From Sphaerosporella brunnea (taxonomy: Eukaryota > Ascomycota > Pezizomycetes > Pezizales > Pyronemataceae), in contig VXIS01000217.1 in the NCBI GenBank assembly GCA_008704415.1, positions 1 to 64,000 on the forward strand: a stretch of DNA of 64,000 nucleotides, read 5' to 3'. This document shows positions 23,464 to 36,169 of the stretch, in pieces. The notes beneath the pieces are model-generated. The model was given only the letters and a program-made list of their open reading frames with translations, ran no database searches and had not been told where the DNA came from. Positions within the stretch are counted from its first letter, which is position 1, and each line of letters begins with the position of its first letter. The position numbers and the translations under genes were made by a program.

Positions 23464-25091
23464 TTTGTGAGGGGTGGTTGCGGGTTATGGTGCACCGGTG
23501 TGGTAAGTTTGAAGGTGAGGTAAAGGCACGGGTGACGTGGCGGGGGGTTCACAGAGCCGCACTCGGTTGTAGCACATGACTTGCTAATCCCTGCGCCCTG
23601 CACTACCCCCTCCTATCGCTTGGAGCCTTGGAGTTTCCGTGTAATTGGCACCTTTCCTTGGATTGATCTTCTCCCGAATGTAATTTCGTAGAGATCAAGT
23701 TTGAATCGCAGCGAGCGGCTTCGCAGGTTTCATTTGACCCCTTACCTGTCCTTTTTTGCTTGAAAATTCGTGAAGTTTTATTCTTGCAGGCGGTGCCCTG
23801 CAGAGTGATGCAAGGGCAGCTGAGGGTTAGGGTGACCGAAAATTATTGCCGTTGATATTCCACGTGCCATCAGGTAAAGACAAGTAGCCGCGCCTCAACA
23901 ATTGAGAGATTAATATTGTGACACCGTGCAGATTAAAGGCGGCCCAACACCCGACCGGGGGTACCAGCCGGATCTAGAGACAGCCTCAGCTCTTCAGGCT
24001 TACCCGAGTGACAGAACATGATTCAGAATATTTCTTTCGCCCGCGGCCGGGGTACCTTTTTTCCTGAAATAGAGAGAGAACGCGCGCGCATTTCAGCAAT
24101 TAAGAGGCGAGGATCCCTAGGAATAAATATAGTACGTATGCGTATACGACATGATGAGGCTGTACAGCGCTGTAACTACTGCATACCTACCTGGAGAGCG
24201 TGAATATTCAAAGGGGTGTTGTTTCAGCCTCGGAGCGGAGGCAACGTCGACTGCATGGCGCATGCATCCCACCGGTTCGTAAATATTACCTGCATGAATC
24301 CAATCAACCCACTCATTATGTGCATAAACACTCCCGCTGCCGGTATCCGCGATACAAAAAGGGGCACACGCGTAAAGAGTACCGTAGAGAGTCGGTACTA
24401 AGGCAATGTGGCTAAGTGACTTTGCCATGAGGCTGAGTGACTTCTCCACAGAGCGCAGTGACTTTGCCACATTGCCTTAGTACCGAATCTCTACGGTATA
24501 GTTTATTTACTCCTACAATCACAGCCGCTCGCAGTAGTAGAAGCCAGTCATGGAAAATAATAACAGGCTTTTGTACATTACATCCACCCATTCCCAACCA
24601 GCTACCAATACCCAACTCAGCAGGCCATTCAAATAACAAAATAGCACACACACCGCACAAGCACCGAACGAATATTGATAGAAATTAAAAAAAAGGAAAA
24701 AAAAAAAGAAAAACACCACTCCCTGTTGACCACACATATCCCGAAAAACAAAACACAGAACTCCCATACCCAAAAGATACAAAACAAACCCGGAGATATG
24801 TATAGGGGTAAAAATGCAAACGGGGCCACCGCCGAAAGACAGAATAAACGGGGAAAAAGATGAAAGAAACAAAAAAAAAACATGTACAAAATCCGGAAAG
24901 CCCACCCACTATGTGCCCCTTCGCCACCAAACTCCTGTTACTTTGATACCAAGAAAAGAAAGATTCGAGGCCGTCTTGGCCATTTCCTCCCGGTTGCATA
25001 CCCACCGCTCCATCTAAAACCACCGTTGCAGCACCATCGATGCATGCGGAAGCGCTGAAAATCTCAACCCTGTTCCGTGCAGACCGGTTCC
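23464..25091. other. Gene-poor region containing a palindromic MITE
   Basis: This holds the GET3 promoter and AT-rich sequence, plus the palindromic element at 24382-24496 listed separately. A-rich tracts lie at 24688-24715 and 24870-24880. No protein-coding gene is recognised. Confidence 0.5.
24382..24496. mobile_element. Palindromic MITE, 115 bp, TA target site
   Basis: Ends of about 32 bp, CCGTAGAGA[G/T]TCGGTACTAAGG and on through CAATGTGGC, are inverted with one mismatch. TA flanks both sides (24380-24381 and 24497-24498). The roughly 50-bp interior carries three GTGACTT/C words. It has no coding capacity. The ends differ from those of the MITEs at 1476 and 36170, so this is a separate family. 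Confidence 0.75.
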
Positions 25092-26846
25092 TTATCTTCT
25101 CCAACCCACATTCCACAATACGTGCGCAATGTCTCGAGCGGTGTTCACGGCGTCCACCGCACGTCCAAACAACCCCGCTTCCGTAGCATCGTCGTCGTCC
25201 CAGGAGCCGAAATTGGGCAGTTCATAATCGTCCACATCCGAGTTGTTCGCTGAAGATGTGCTACCTCCGAATGTCGGCCGAATAGTGGCATTGCTGTCCC
25301 TGCGGCTCGAGAAACCACTGCTACTCGGTTCCCAATCTAGGCCCGCCATATCATCGTCATCATCTTCCAAGACATAAGACTTGACTCCAGAAAAAGTTTT
25401 TGTGGTTGCTGGTGCGGGAGATGGTGCTGAGACGGCCTTGTATGTAGAAAACAGCGAATTCAATGACAAGAATGATCCTCCTGACTTCTTGGGCTGTTCA
25501 TCCTTGTACTTGAGTGTCGTCGACGGAAGGTGCGCTATTGTTAGAGGCTCGTTGGGAGTGCCCTTGTCGTTGCACTTGCTATTCCCTCGTGACTTGGCCA
25601 TCGTGATGCAATCATCCGAAGAGCTGTCGTCAGCGTCGTATCTCCTGCCGTACATGTAGTCGTCGAAATCGTCGTTCTCGTCGTCTGTCTCCACTGCAAT
25701 ACATTGCTGAACTTGATCGTTGAAATGTATGTGCTTTTTCGGCGAAGGTGACTGACAGCCGGTCGAAACAGCGGATGGAAGATCGTTGGTGTTCAGGACA
25801 GAGTTGTATTTGGAATTTCGGTAAGACCCAAAGTTTGAGTCTGTCTGCGCTACCACACCCGGCGTTTTAGGCGGGTAAAGAGAGTTTGACTGTTGCGATT
25901 CAATGGCTGCTGTGGCTTGCTTGAGCAAACTAGAAGTCGACAGGGACTTCTGCAGCATAATCTCAGACATGCTTCGTTTCTTCAGGATCGGTTTTGTTTT
26001 GTATAACGACCCTGATGATTGCTTGGGCTCTGCAGGCGATGCCACGGGTGACGCTGGCGAATGGCTGGTAATTGTTTCCGCGCCAACAGACAGCGGTCCG
26101 TACAGCCAGGTGACGTCGCAATCCTTCAGCCTAGAGACAGTCAGTGGTGGTGAATGCGCAAAACTACCGAGTACACCCCACCAATTTAGCTTGTTCGCAG
26201 ACAGCGTCTTCAATCCGTTCTTTTTCTTTGCCCATGTTCTCCACGACGCATTCTCTAATCGCGCTGAATTGGTGTGCGTCTTTCGCTTGCCGACCATATA
26301 CCGCCATGAGGCCCAAATATCCTCCTCCCTCCACTCGTGAGAAAGGTAATCTACATGACGAGACGGTTCGTGTGTAAGGAATGTATCGTCGGCCGCATTT
26401 GGTCTCACAAACAAGGTCTCGGGATCTGGCAGCTCAGGGGTAGATTGTCGGCTTGGGCATTCTGTGCTTTCGTCCTCCTCCGTGGGCCGCAGAGGTTCCG
26501 ATAATGGTGATGGTGGAGGTGACAGCGCTGCTACGCCAAAGTCGTACACTGGCAGGAAAAGAGAATCGTCTTGATCCGAGGGGTCTAAACATATGCTGCT
26601 CGAGACAGAAGTCGTAGAGGACTGCGTCGAGTAGGCGACGCTTGATAGGTCGGGGGACGACGCCACGGAAGATGGTGGTGGAGAGTATTTGCGAATAGGA
26701 AAAGGACTGTAAGTGTTGTCTGGTTGAGATCGCGGAACCGATTTCTCGTATGGCGGTGTGTAGGAAGGCTGGGGTGAGCGGCAGCGCGGCGAAGAAGAGC
26801 GATAGTAACCGTCCAGTTGAACAGGAACTCTCAAAACGTCGGCCAT
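25092..26846 (-). CDS. Reg1-like protein phosphatase 1 regulatory subunit (areA GATA-like domain protein)
   Basis: Exons (minus strand): 26182-26846 and 25092-26130, giving 567 aa. The intron (GTGGGG...CTCTAG, 51 nt) is stop-free, so the unspliced frame reads through as 584 aa. The region around YLSHEWREEDIWASWRYMVG, then RLENASWRTWAKKKNGLKTL and NWLKDCDVTWLYGPL, matches the fungal domain formerly called DUF1752 (areA GATA-like). Downstream is KKRSMSEIMLQKSLSTSSLL and the PP1-docking type motif KKHIHFNDQVQQCIAVE. Acidic stretches follow and the protein ends IAHVLWNVGW. In yeast, Reg1 directs the PP1 catalytic subunit Glc7 in glucose repression; assignment of that pathway here is inference. 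The rest is Ser/Pro-rich and probably disordered. Confidence 0.87.
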   Translation of the reverse strand: MADVLRVPVQLDGYYRSSSPRCRSPQPSYTPPYEKSVPRSQPDNTYSPFPIRKYSPPPSSVASSPDLSSVAYSTQSSTTSVSSSICLDPSDQDDSLFLPVYDFGVAALSPPPSPLSEPLRPTEEDESTECPSRQSTPELPDPETLFVRPNAADDTFLTHEPSRHVDYLSHEWREEDIWASWRYMVGKRKTHTNSARLENASWRTWAKKKNGLKTLSANKLNWWGVLGSFAHSPPLTVSRLKDCDVTWLYGPLSVGAETITSHSPASPVASPAEPKQSSGSLYKTKPILKKRSMSEIMLQKSLSTSSLLKQATAAIESQQSNSLYPPKTPGVVAQTDSNFGSYRNSKYNSVLNTNDLPSAVSTGCQSPSPKKHIHFNDQVQQCIAVETDDENDDFDDYMYGRRYDADDSSSDDCITMAKSRGNSKCNDKGTPNEPLTIAHLPSTTLKYKDEQPKKSGGSFLSLNSLFSTYKAVSAPSPAPATTKTFSGVKSYVLEDDDDDMAGLDWEPSSSGFSSRRDSNATIRPTFGGSTSSANNSDVDDYELPNFGSWDDDDATEAGLFGRAVDAVNTARDIAHVLWNVGWRR

Positions 26847-26914
26847 GCTGGCTGTGGCCGCAAGCGCGGGGAGTGCTGTGTAGTAGTGGTATCAATGGAG
26901 GAGGTCCGTGGTAG

Positions 26915-26940
26915 TTTTTTTTTTTTTTTTTTTTTTTTTT
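26915..26940 (+). repeat. Poly(T) tract, 26 nt
   Basis: This is an uninterrupted T run in the presumed promoter of the Reg1-like gene, 68 bp upstream of its ATG. On that gene's strand it is poly(A). Such runs disfavour nucleosomes; a promoter role here is inference. Confidence 0.8.
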
Positions 26941-28113
26941 CCCCGGTGCGTCGCGCACGGTCACTAGTAGTGCAGGATGCGTATATCGTCAACTGGAAAG
27001 ACAGATGTTGCAATATCACGGTGTCCTCTTTGACGACGATAGTTGGTTGGTTGGTTGATTGGTGAGGGATGAGGGGTGGAGAGTGGGGCGGAGGAAGGGA
27101 AAAGGTTCAGAAGGTTGGAGAGAGGCGAAGAGTTTCGAGGGGCGGAGTTGTGGGAGGAGGAGGAGTGGATGGCGTCAAAGGAGAGAATGGAAAGACGGGG
27201 ATATTCGCATTATTTAGCATTTTGAAGGAGATGACAAGGATGGTTGGATATTGCAGCCGAAGAGGAAACGCTCCAAGCAGGTACAGACGTTTTTATTATT
27301 GCATGTATGCGAATAAGTACTTACTTATTTATCAATTATTATTTTTACTTTTTTTTATTTTTTCTATCCGCTCCTTTATGTCACTCTGCTCAACAGGTCA
27401 AGGGCTCTCCAACCGAAGTGATAAGTTATGCCTTATTTTCACAGAGTCTGCACATGGAATTAATTCTCCCCTTTCCCAATTTGTTCTTTCGTTTCCCGAG
27501 CCAACCCAGAGCGGACCTATCTATCGCCTGCCCTAATGAGATAGAGTTGAATTGCTGCATGGAAACTCTTGGCCCTTCGTTTGTCCAACCAACCTGCAAC
27601 GAACGCCTCGAATTCTCACATAGCTACCCTACATACTCCCCACACCCCTCCTCCTAGTGCCTCAGCATTCTGTGGGGATGAAGGATGGGCCAATACAAGA
27701 GCCGTTCCGAACGTTGGCATTCAAGATGAGCTTTGCGCTGCAATCTTTGTGTCACACTTCTTCCACTCATGCGCGGAGAAAATCGCCTCCGAGTCCCGGT
27801 GCGGTTCCCGAATCTCGGAACCGCCGCGCAAAGGCCAGTGCCACAGGGTCCAGTGACGGCGGGACCTGACGCTGGACCTGACGTCGTCCGCTCCGATATC
27901 TCCCGCCTCCGCTGCCCGCGCCGCGCGCGAAAGTTTGATGCTGGACCACACCCCGGCGGCGTGTGGCTTTACTTGGACAGGCGGACCACAACCGGTCGAA
28001 TAGAGTGCCGGTACATAGATATGCGGTCCGTCTCTAGAGTAGAATACAAATGCGAAGTCCGACTTTTGGCTTGCAGCACACGGCCTGCATTAACGCAAGC
28101 AGGATGATGTTGG

Positions 28114-28115
28114 CG

Positions 28116-28159
<44 letters not shown>

Positions 28160-28160
28160 G
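28114..28160 (+). repeat. (TTG)n microsatellite
   Basis: About 14 near-uninterrupted GTT/TTG repeats. It is not within a supported gene; the poly-Leu frame it creates is not considered coding. Confidence 0.9.
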
Positions 28161-31100
28161 GTGTGCACTCCAACAAAGTTACTGCTGCTTCGAGAGAAAG
28201 CAATTATGGCCTGTGGTTATCATCACAGTTGCTGATGTTGCAGATAGAATCTGCACTTCAAGAGTTTTTTATTCTCCAGGGGGCAGTTTTTGGAATCCAT
28301 GCCATCTTCCCAATTGCAACCGCGATGGCGTCTGTTGTGTTGTTGCCATTCCATTGGTCGCGAAAGTGTGCTGTCACTCGATATCGCTACAAATCTCCTA
28401 CATAGGCAAGCACATTTATGTATAATACAAGTACACAATTGAAATGGACTTTGCAATGCGCAAGAGTAACACATTGAGTTGTACTTCCTGCATTTGGTGC
28501 AGCTACAAAAAGACCTACGTCTCAACCAGTCCCACTATGTCCACTATGTCCCTTCTCTCCCCTGATGCCTTCACAAAATATGACTGCTAGGCCTATACGA
28601 AGACATAACTTTTGGTTTTGTGAGCTTTATCTGCTTGGAGCAATGCAGTGGAAATCCTAGGCTAGCTTGGGAACGCTCACCGTGTCTCTTGATTTCGGGG
28701 CGCCCTGAATGCCGTACTCAAAATGGGGTTGTAATTCCCGACAAGTACCCCTTCTTCAAACTTGGGAACCGCGAGGCCGTTTCGAATTGTGCATTCGCTT
28801 CTCGGCTGGCTAAATTTATCGCCCGTGCCCGAGGGCTCCTTGTGATGTGAGCGCTGGGCGGACTTATGATTGATGCCAATCGGGATTCGGTATGGTGTTT
28901 TCACGAACGCGGCCTAACATTATTGTTTCTACGGATAGCTCATTCCGGGATGAATAAGGACTCGGGCCGCGAAGCTGTCCATATGTTTTTTACATATACT
29001 TAGATTCGGAGGCCGCGGGGCCGAGAGTGGTTCTGGATGCTGGACCAAATCCATGTCTCCCGCGGAACCGAAATGGAGGCCTCCAGTTCTCTTCTTAAGA
29101 CCTCTCACGACATTGGTTGATACTCTGATTCCATACCCGCATAGACCAACGGAAGGCATAGGAACCACAAGGCCCGCGGGTAGAGCGGGTCAGTGATTGA
29201 GGCAGTGGGTGTACAGATGGCTGTCCCTGAGTATTCAGGAGTGCGGTCTGGTGAAGGTGAATCCACTGAAACCTAGTAATCCCACCTTCTAAATCAACAA
29301 ACTTGAACTGACCTCGTTCCAGAGCGCACATCAAGGGATCTGGCGGACGGAGTTTCATATTTATGGCGGGCGATCTCCCGCCTGCGCATATCGACAGCTG
29401 CACACCTGGCGTGATCTTTCTCGTCGCTGATATGTACATATTGTGGCCGACAAGCAGGTATCTATCTCCACTGCCAAGCTCACCGCTCCCGCCGGGCATG
29501 CTGTCCATCAACATCAACCATGGCGGCAACAAGCGAGTCTTCCTAGGTCTTTCTAAAAGTTCTCGCGCTTGCCCGATTGCGCAATACTTGGGAGTAACTA
29601 ACTTCACGCTAGATAACTCGGTCCACGAACCCCCTCATCTTACGTAGGACACCTCGGCCTCTAGATCGCGAATAGCCGGTGAAATGGCATGATGGCCAAT
29701 GCCTCGTAAAAAGCTCGAGCAAGTGACGCCAAGCGACGAAAGCGGGGCCAGAGTTTCCCTTCTAGGCTACTCAGCTAACGTCCCACTACCCCGGACTTCT
29801 GGAGCGCATGTGGCCCAATCACACGACGGCGGCGCTGATGCGGGCGAAGATCCTGGGGAAGCGCGGCAGCGGGGAAGTCGTTTTGTTGTGACGCGCCCAT
29901 TGCAGCCGTCCAATCACAACAAACACAACGAAATGTGCGTCCCAACAAATTTGCTGAGCTGAGTAAAACACGCCGCCACCTACGTCGCACAGCACAGAGC
30001 TCCACATCGTGCTTGAAACATAACATGAGGAAATCTGCTCGTACCTATACGTTTTCGATACACTTCAGCAATATCACGCACGGCCATGAGACCTCAACTG
30101 TAGGTTCCCAACCCCGAGTTGACGTTTGCGCTAGGAGTGACTTTTGCGCTCGCAGATCATAGCGGGGCGGCTTATCGAATTGGCCCCAAAGTGTGCATTC
30201 CCTAGCTCAAAGAGTGGGCCGTGCACTGCCCATCTGCACATCTATCAAACCTAGATATCCTCTGCCAGCTTCATGGACAGGAGTCTGCCGGATTTGAACA
30301 TGTCCTTATCATGCGCATGGGGCTTCGGAATCCAGCAATAATTGAGGCAGACTTTGCTACACCAGACGTTACATGGATATGGTAGATACATATTTATCTC
30401 CTGAGGGCCGCTGAGGCTCGTCGCTTGCGTCTTTGATCGTCAGCATGCACGTCGGTCGTCAGTTCAGATATCTATATATCCGTCCAGGATCTGCATTTTA
30501 TGGTGGGTTCGAACCTTGATAACAGGTGTTGATCTGACACACAGATACGCCGGAAACCGGCTTCCCTCCATGAAACGGCTTTGCATCTTTGTATTTTGAT
30601 AGGGTACACATTTCAGCCCTGTGAAAATGCCTTACATATTTGCACTCAAATTTGCCGGTGCCCTGTGGTTCTTCCGCTGTCCCGGCCCTGTGGAACTGCT
30701 ATGGCTGTCCGCGGCATCCAGAACACTGGGCATAGAGTACCTACCTCGGTATGTAGCTGTGCAGAACGTTTATTGCCATAAATGGTACGGGTATTGTTTT
30801 GCAATTTGCTGCTGAAGGCAACACTCTCTACGTATTCCCGAAGCCCTTCAACGATTTTCTCCGGCCAGCTTCCTCCAGATCCCAGACCTCTAGATTTGTA
30901 AGACCTCAATTGCTTCATTACCATCACCATGATCACCTGAAACTGGATTTCTGCACAATACCTGCGAACCTTGTCACCATAGTGAAGCATAGAGGCATCT
31001 TGCGGTCTGTGTTATCGCTGCTTTTGCTCGCGATGGGTCCTCCACGCTTCTCTGCAACGCCTTGACATCGCCAAACCTGGGCCCTGGCGCCAGCAGCTTT

Positions 31101-32168
31101 GCCTATCAGCTCGAAAAAACCCCGCGCCGTCAACCGCAGCGTTTCAAACGGAAAAATAAGGAACTGGGAAGCAAGAACAAAGGTCTAAGAAATGGGTTGC
31201 CATCGGATGGAACCTCCGTGATATTTTTTGCCTGAAACAACCTGATGGCTAGCTGCCGTTATCGTTTTCGTGGTTGAAGGTCCCTTCCAGATAAGCTCAT
31301 GATGGGCCTGGACTTCACCATCCCCGTTTGACGAGTAGATACATGTTTCTCGAGATTTAATGCTGCCCAACTGATACCTTGCATTCCAGCTTATCTACCT
31401 ATATACTCGCCGGATTTGGTAGATCTGCAGACAGAATTCGAAACTTGCGCAAGCGGTGTCTGGGATGTATGTATTCGTCCCGGTGGAGGGGAAGTTCATT
31501 ATACATACATAGCCGTTGCAATTGTCATTCCTCGGCTGATTCACATTGCCGTGCCGTTAATCACGTCACAAAAAACCGGGGCCCCCTACAGGTTGGTGAG
31601 TTGAGGTTGAAATGCCCTGGAGATCGAGCGGTACATAGATCCCTGAGTCGTCAATTGTCTCAAACATGGGCCCCTATACCATAGTTTGAGCTCGGTCAAT
31701 ACCGTGAAAGTGCTTCGAAGTCGGCCAGTCTAGAAGTTTTTGAGTACTGGTTTATCCCACGTTCACCGCGGCGGCTACCGCAGCGGTAATATACACGGGA
31801 TATTAAGTCCACCGTAATCTGCAGCGCTTTAGTCTTGAGCCATGGGGTGCATTCCGAAGATTTCCGGCCGCTCGACATTGCGGCAGGGGGGTTTGTCCAG
31901 AGGCGAGTGACTTTCCGTGACGTAAATTCGGGTGAGAATTTGTGATTCAGCCAGAAACCGTTTGGTTGGTAAAGCTTGAGCTGGAGTGTTGATTAGAGCT
32001 TGACAGTTGAAGAAATGCGACGAGGACTTGATCACAAAGATTCTCATACTCGGGTGAGCAGCAATGCATATATGATGAGGCTCTTGCCATATGGTGGGGC
32101 ATGTGTGCGGGGCGCAGCGCGCATGAGCTTAAATTCCTTGCCCTCACCCGCGATCACAACATCACACA

Positions 32169-32933
32169 ATGGCAGACACAACCACAGAGACCACGGTGCC
32201 GGCAAAGGTTACGCTCTACTGCGGAAGTACGTTCTCTCCTTACCAAGTCCAAATCCTAAAATCCTGACGTCACGCATAGTCTGCACATTACCCCCGGAGG
32301 TTGGTCCCTGGCCCTTGGAGCATCCGCAAGCGACTGACAGGACGGACGGAATAGTATTGTGAATTCACCAGCACCGCCAGAAAGTGCCGCGAATGGCTCG
32401 AGAAAGAACACCCCGACCTGGTGGCCACAATCTACAACAGCGGTATCTACCCCCTCCAATTCCGCACCTCCTCGGAGTGCTGACAAAAATAAACAAATAC
32501 AGAAGCGGTGGAAGCAGCAATGTCAAAGCTCTCGGTAAACGCGCAAGAAAAAGCCGCCAAAGCCGAAGCGCAAGCGTCGAAGCGGGCCGAGAAGGAGGAG
32601 CAGAAGGCGGAGCGCGAAGCCGCAAAGAAGGCCAGCAGCCGAGTCACGCTGAAGCGCGTAGAGCGTGCCAAGCGGAAACACGTCATCGTCGTTACCGGCC
32701 TGGAGGCTTTCGGCTTGGACTTGAAGAAGGTGGCGAAGGACTTTGGAAAGAAGTTTGCGTGCGGGTCGAGTGTGACTAAGAGCGCGGCTGGCCAGGATGA
32801 AATCGTCGTTCAGGGTGACCTGAGTGATGACATCTTGGAGTATCTGGAGCAGCAGTACCCCCAGGTGCCGTTCGATAATATTGATCAGATAGAGGAGAAG
32901 AAGAAGAAGAAGGCCGAGGGTGGTGCCGCGTGA
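32169..32933 (+). CDS. TMA22: TMA22 / DENR-type translation factor with SUI1 domain
   Basis: The DENR partner of Tma20/MCT-1 acts in recycling of 40S subunits and re-initiation. Exons: 32169-32226, 32280-32299 (only 20 nt), 32355-32442 and 32503-32933, giving 198 aa. The N-terminal Cys motif YCG-[I]CTLPPE-YCEF is assembled from three exons, followed by RKCREWLEKEHPDLVATIYN. A charged helix, AQEKAAKAEAQASKRAEKEE, precedes the SUI1 domain (RVTLKRVERAKRKHVIVVTG and DEIVVQGDLSDDILEYL). It ends in a Lys-rich tail. The 20-nt exon is needed to keep both frame and the conserved Cys block. Confidence 0.93.
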
Positions 32934-33264
32934 GGTAGGCTTGGGGGTTGCAGATATCATTCGTGGGACAACTCTCCTACATATGGATGTGAATGAGTTG
33001 CTTGAGATGTTGATTGATGGCTCGAATGAGCTTTGCGATTCATTGTGTATACTGAATCATATGAGCGAGACAATACGGCACCGAACCCAAAAACCCCATA
33101 CGATACTCCGGCTTCTAGTCTATCCAATGATGTTCCTTTGCCAGTGACCGAAACAAAACGCCTAAGCAGAAAAACCGACAACTACCCCACTAAAATGCTC
33201 ACAAACACAACGCCTTCTACCGTAGCCAAATGAACAAATATGAGCAGAGAAAACAAGGATCAGG
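32934..33264. other. Convergent intergenic region TMA22 / mitochondrial carrier
   Basis: This 331-bp interval holds both 3' ends. No terminator motif or gene is distinguishable. Confidence 0.5.
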
Positions 33265-34444
33265 TTACCGGAACCACTCCTTCAACTTTTCGTAGCATAG
33301 GAAGATAATTGCAGAAGATGGCGCACTTCGGAAGCAGGTGATGCCACATCCACGGTATAGTGCCTTGATGCCTCCCGCCTTGTATATTCCCATGCCGACC
33401 TCCCAGAAGCCCTTCACTCGCTCTCCTGCGACCCCAATGGCTTCGGTCTGCATCCTCGACTTTATCGAGTCCGCCGGGAAGAAAAGGAAGTTGTAGCTCA
33501 CACCGGCTACAAAAAATGTCAGTTCAGGTCACAGGAGAGCACTCGGAAAGTCTTACCTGCAGCGCCTGAAAGCATCATTTCGCCAGCTCCTAATGTCTCA
33601 CTACCCTTCCTCTTCCTCAATGCTGCCGACACGTACTCGTAAGAGCCGAACCAAGCTGCCGAACCACCAGTCTCTCTCAGGAACGTTCCCATCTGGCCGT
33701 TCCAGAACCCTCGAACTCCATACGTCCTGTAAACCTCACCGATGAGTGCGAAAGGTCCCGGTCGCCGCAGCTGGCCAGCAGGCGCAATAGTCAAAGATTG
33801 CACCTGCATTTTACACTTGATGAGCTCGATGGGCGTCAGAATAAACGAGGCGAACGCTCCGCTGGCGGCACCGCACATCACAAGGGCACTCAAAGGAAGG
33901 TCTTCCTTTGCGCTTAGATCAGGGTAGAAGTTGCTCCGAGTAAAGGCTTGCGCGAGGTTGTACTATCCGCATCCCCCAGATTCAGTTTTTCCCCGTGCAC
34001 AATACAGAGCAGTGCAGTAGCTGGGCTTACACTAAAGAATAGACACGAGTTCTCGGCAGCTGCTCCCACCATTGGCGACGAGATTCCCCGGTACATTCCG
34101 CGCAGGCCATCCTGGCGCAAGCTCTGCGCAAAGCAATCGATGGGGCCGCGGTAGCGTAATGGGCGATCGTCGGGTTGCGACTGCAGTCGCACTTTGACCG
34201 TGTCGAAGGGGTACTCGAACACTTTTCCTATCATGCCGGCTAGCTAAACTGACGGTAAGTCTTTTTTTCCCCCCTTTTTTGTTTGGATCTGAGCTGGACT
34301 GGGTTAACTAACCGAGCCAAAGGCAATGTCCTTCATGGCTGTGCTCGCCGAGGCGGCTTCGACGTCCTTCATGACCATCGAAGCTGCGGCCGACGGGTGG
34401 GCTTCTTCTGTGGCCGCTGCGGGGGCGTAGAGTTCCTGTGACAT
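33265..34444 (-). CDS. Mitochondrial ornithine carrier, ORT1/ARG-13 type
   Basis: Inner-membrane carrier family (SLC25). Ornithine export for arginine synthesis is the family role I infer. Exons (minus strand): 34313-34444, 34031-34243, 33557-33962 and 33265-33506, giving 330 aa. All three signature repeats are present: [22 protein letters not shown] and [11 protein letters not shown]. The first is followed by [17 protein letters not shown] and the last by [20 protein letters not shown]. The Ile-Glu-Leu-Ile second signature and FPADS third signature favour the Ort1 branch over other basic amino-acid carriers. An N-terminal Ala-rich extension of about 35 residues precedes helix 1. All junctions are GT-AG. 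Confidence 0.88.
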
Positions 34445-36169
34445 CGTGGGAGGTTGACGGGCGAGTGAGTGGTCGAGTCGGTGGACGTGACGGTATGGAG
34501 AGAAGAGCGCACGGAAAAATGATGCTATCGCATCGACAACGGCATAGTACGGGGCGAAGGTGCACGCGGTGGGCCGATGGATGAAAGGGCGGGGGGAAAG
34601 GTGTGCTTTTAAGATGTTTGTGTGGAGATGTGCAAGCTCAGGGCTCAGGATGGTCTTGGTGCTGCGGAAATTTCGCACACAGAGTTTCTACTCTCGGAGG
34701 AGAATTATTTCATTGCTGGTCTACTGGTACTTAAATAATTGGGGCTGTGGTGAGAGGGGGGAGATATGCTCGACAGTGATTTCCCGTTGTTGGCGTTGAG
34801 AAAAATTTGGAAAATGTTTGCAGGGATGTGTATGCGTTAAGTGTAACACCAAGGATCTGATTAAAAAAATCTGATAAAGATTACCGCCCAAATCTGATCG
34901 TCAGATAACAGGCGGTTATTTGGACCAGATCGGGCATGTCCCCCAAGCCGGGGAGTACGTCTCGAGTGGGGGTTGCGATCGAGAGCTTTGGTCTACAATC
35001 TTGAGATTGGATACAGAGTTCTGCGAATTGTTTCAGCATGCAGGTACGCTGATGCAGTATTTCAGACTGCAAGAAGCCCTCACGCAAGACTAAAGGGACA
35101 TGTCAGTGTCCCTGCTTTGCAGCTCAAACTTCGGTCTAGTTTTGACGAGCATTCTGCGGCCAATGCAAAAGTTAACCGGCACCGGATTTGAAGTTGAACG
35201 GCCTTTCAGATAAGTGTACGCATGTACCTATTCTACTCATAAATACTGCGCCAAACTACCCCTCACGGCCCTGCCATCATCCCTCACGATCATTTAGCAC
35301 GTCACCGGAGGGGTCAGGGGATTGCCGGCCAAGTGAATATACGACAACTCCCACGAATCCTCTCATCACGAGGAGTCTGTCGGCGGGGTTTTTTTTCAAG
35401 ATTGGCTCTTAAACGAAGTCATCATAACTCAAAATGAACATCCACCTAGCCATCATGGCAGTGTTTCAACGTTCAAGGGATCCGCGGGAATTTTGACAGA
35501 CGGGTGAAGTCATTTCGCAATACATAGCAACCTTTCAACGCCCCTGTGAACAGTCAATTCAAACACCGGACACCGAGGGCGGGGCCATCGAGGCACTCCC
35601 TATGCAGGCTTTAAAAACATAGCGCTTCACCACCTAGCACTTCGCCCGCGGGCCTAATAGTTTCCATTACCTTTCAAATTCCTCCTGAACCCACGAGATC
35701 TGACATATAGAGGCAGGCTTTGTAACAAAACGGAATAGTGAAGAAGTGAAGAAGTTTCCGCGGTGCCAATCTTTCTATCCAGTGGAGTAATTCGGTTCCC
35801 TGCGGGGGGAGAACGTCACACAATGGGCCATTCGGTCCGACCTCATTGGTGTCGGCCTCGGCTGGGGCCGGAGCCGAAGCGAGCGGTCAGGACTGGCGCT
35901 AGATTTTCCATTCTGCAGTAGCCGAGGGGCCTTCACTTTGAGAAGGTTATGGAAGTCGTGGGTGCAGAGAATACGTACCGTCTGAAGGGCCCACCTCGAT
36001 GAGAAGTACTATGGTTTAAGACGAAAAATGGTCGGTGAGGCAGTTTTATGAAGTCATCTCGGCAATCTTGGAGCCGCCCAGATCCCTGGTGCCACGTGAG
36101 ACTAGCGCCCAACTTGCCGCAGAGCACGTGATATATTGACGTGGCAGCTTCCTCTCACCACAAGAGCTA
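34445..36169. other. Gene-poor stretch upstream of the carrier gene
   Basis: AT-rich sequence with no recognisable gene. It contains the carrier promoter on the left and ends at the TA-flanked MITE. Confidence 0.45.

Larger units (their letters stand above)
26847..32168. other. 5.3-kb gene-poor region
   Basis: No gene is recognised here on either strand. It contains a 26-T run (26915-26940) just upstream of the Reg1-like gene and a (TTG)n microsatellite (about 28114-28160). Many open frames of 60-170 codons (for example minus 29095-29607) show no motif, signal or membrane pattern I can support. A species-specific or lost gene cannot be excluded. The segment next to 32169 is the TMA22 promoter. 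Confidence 0.5.

Noticed and set aside
28114..28160. Poly-Leu open frame over the (TTG)n tract as a leader peptide
   Set aside because: Produced entirely by the microsatellite; no signal-peptide context.
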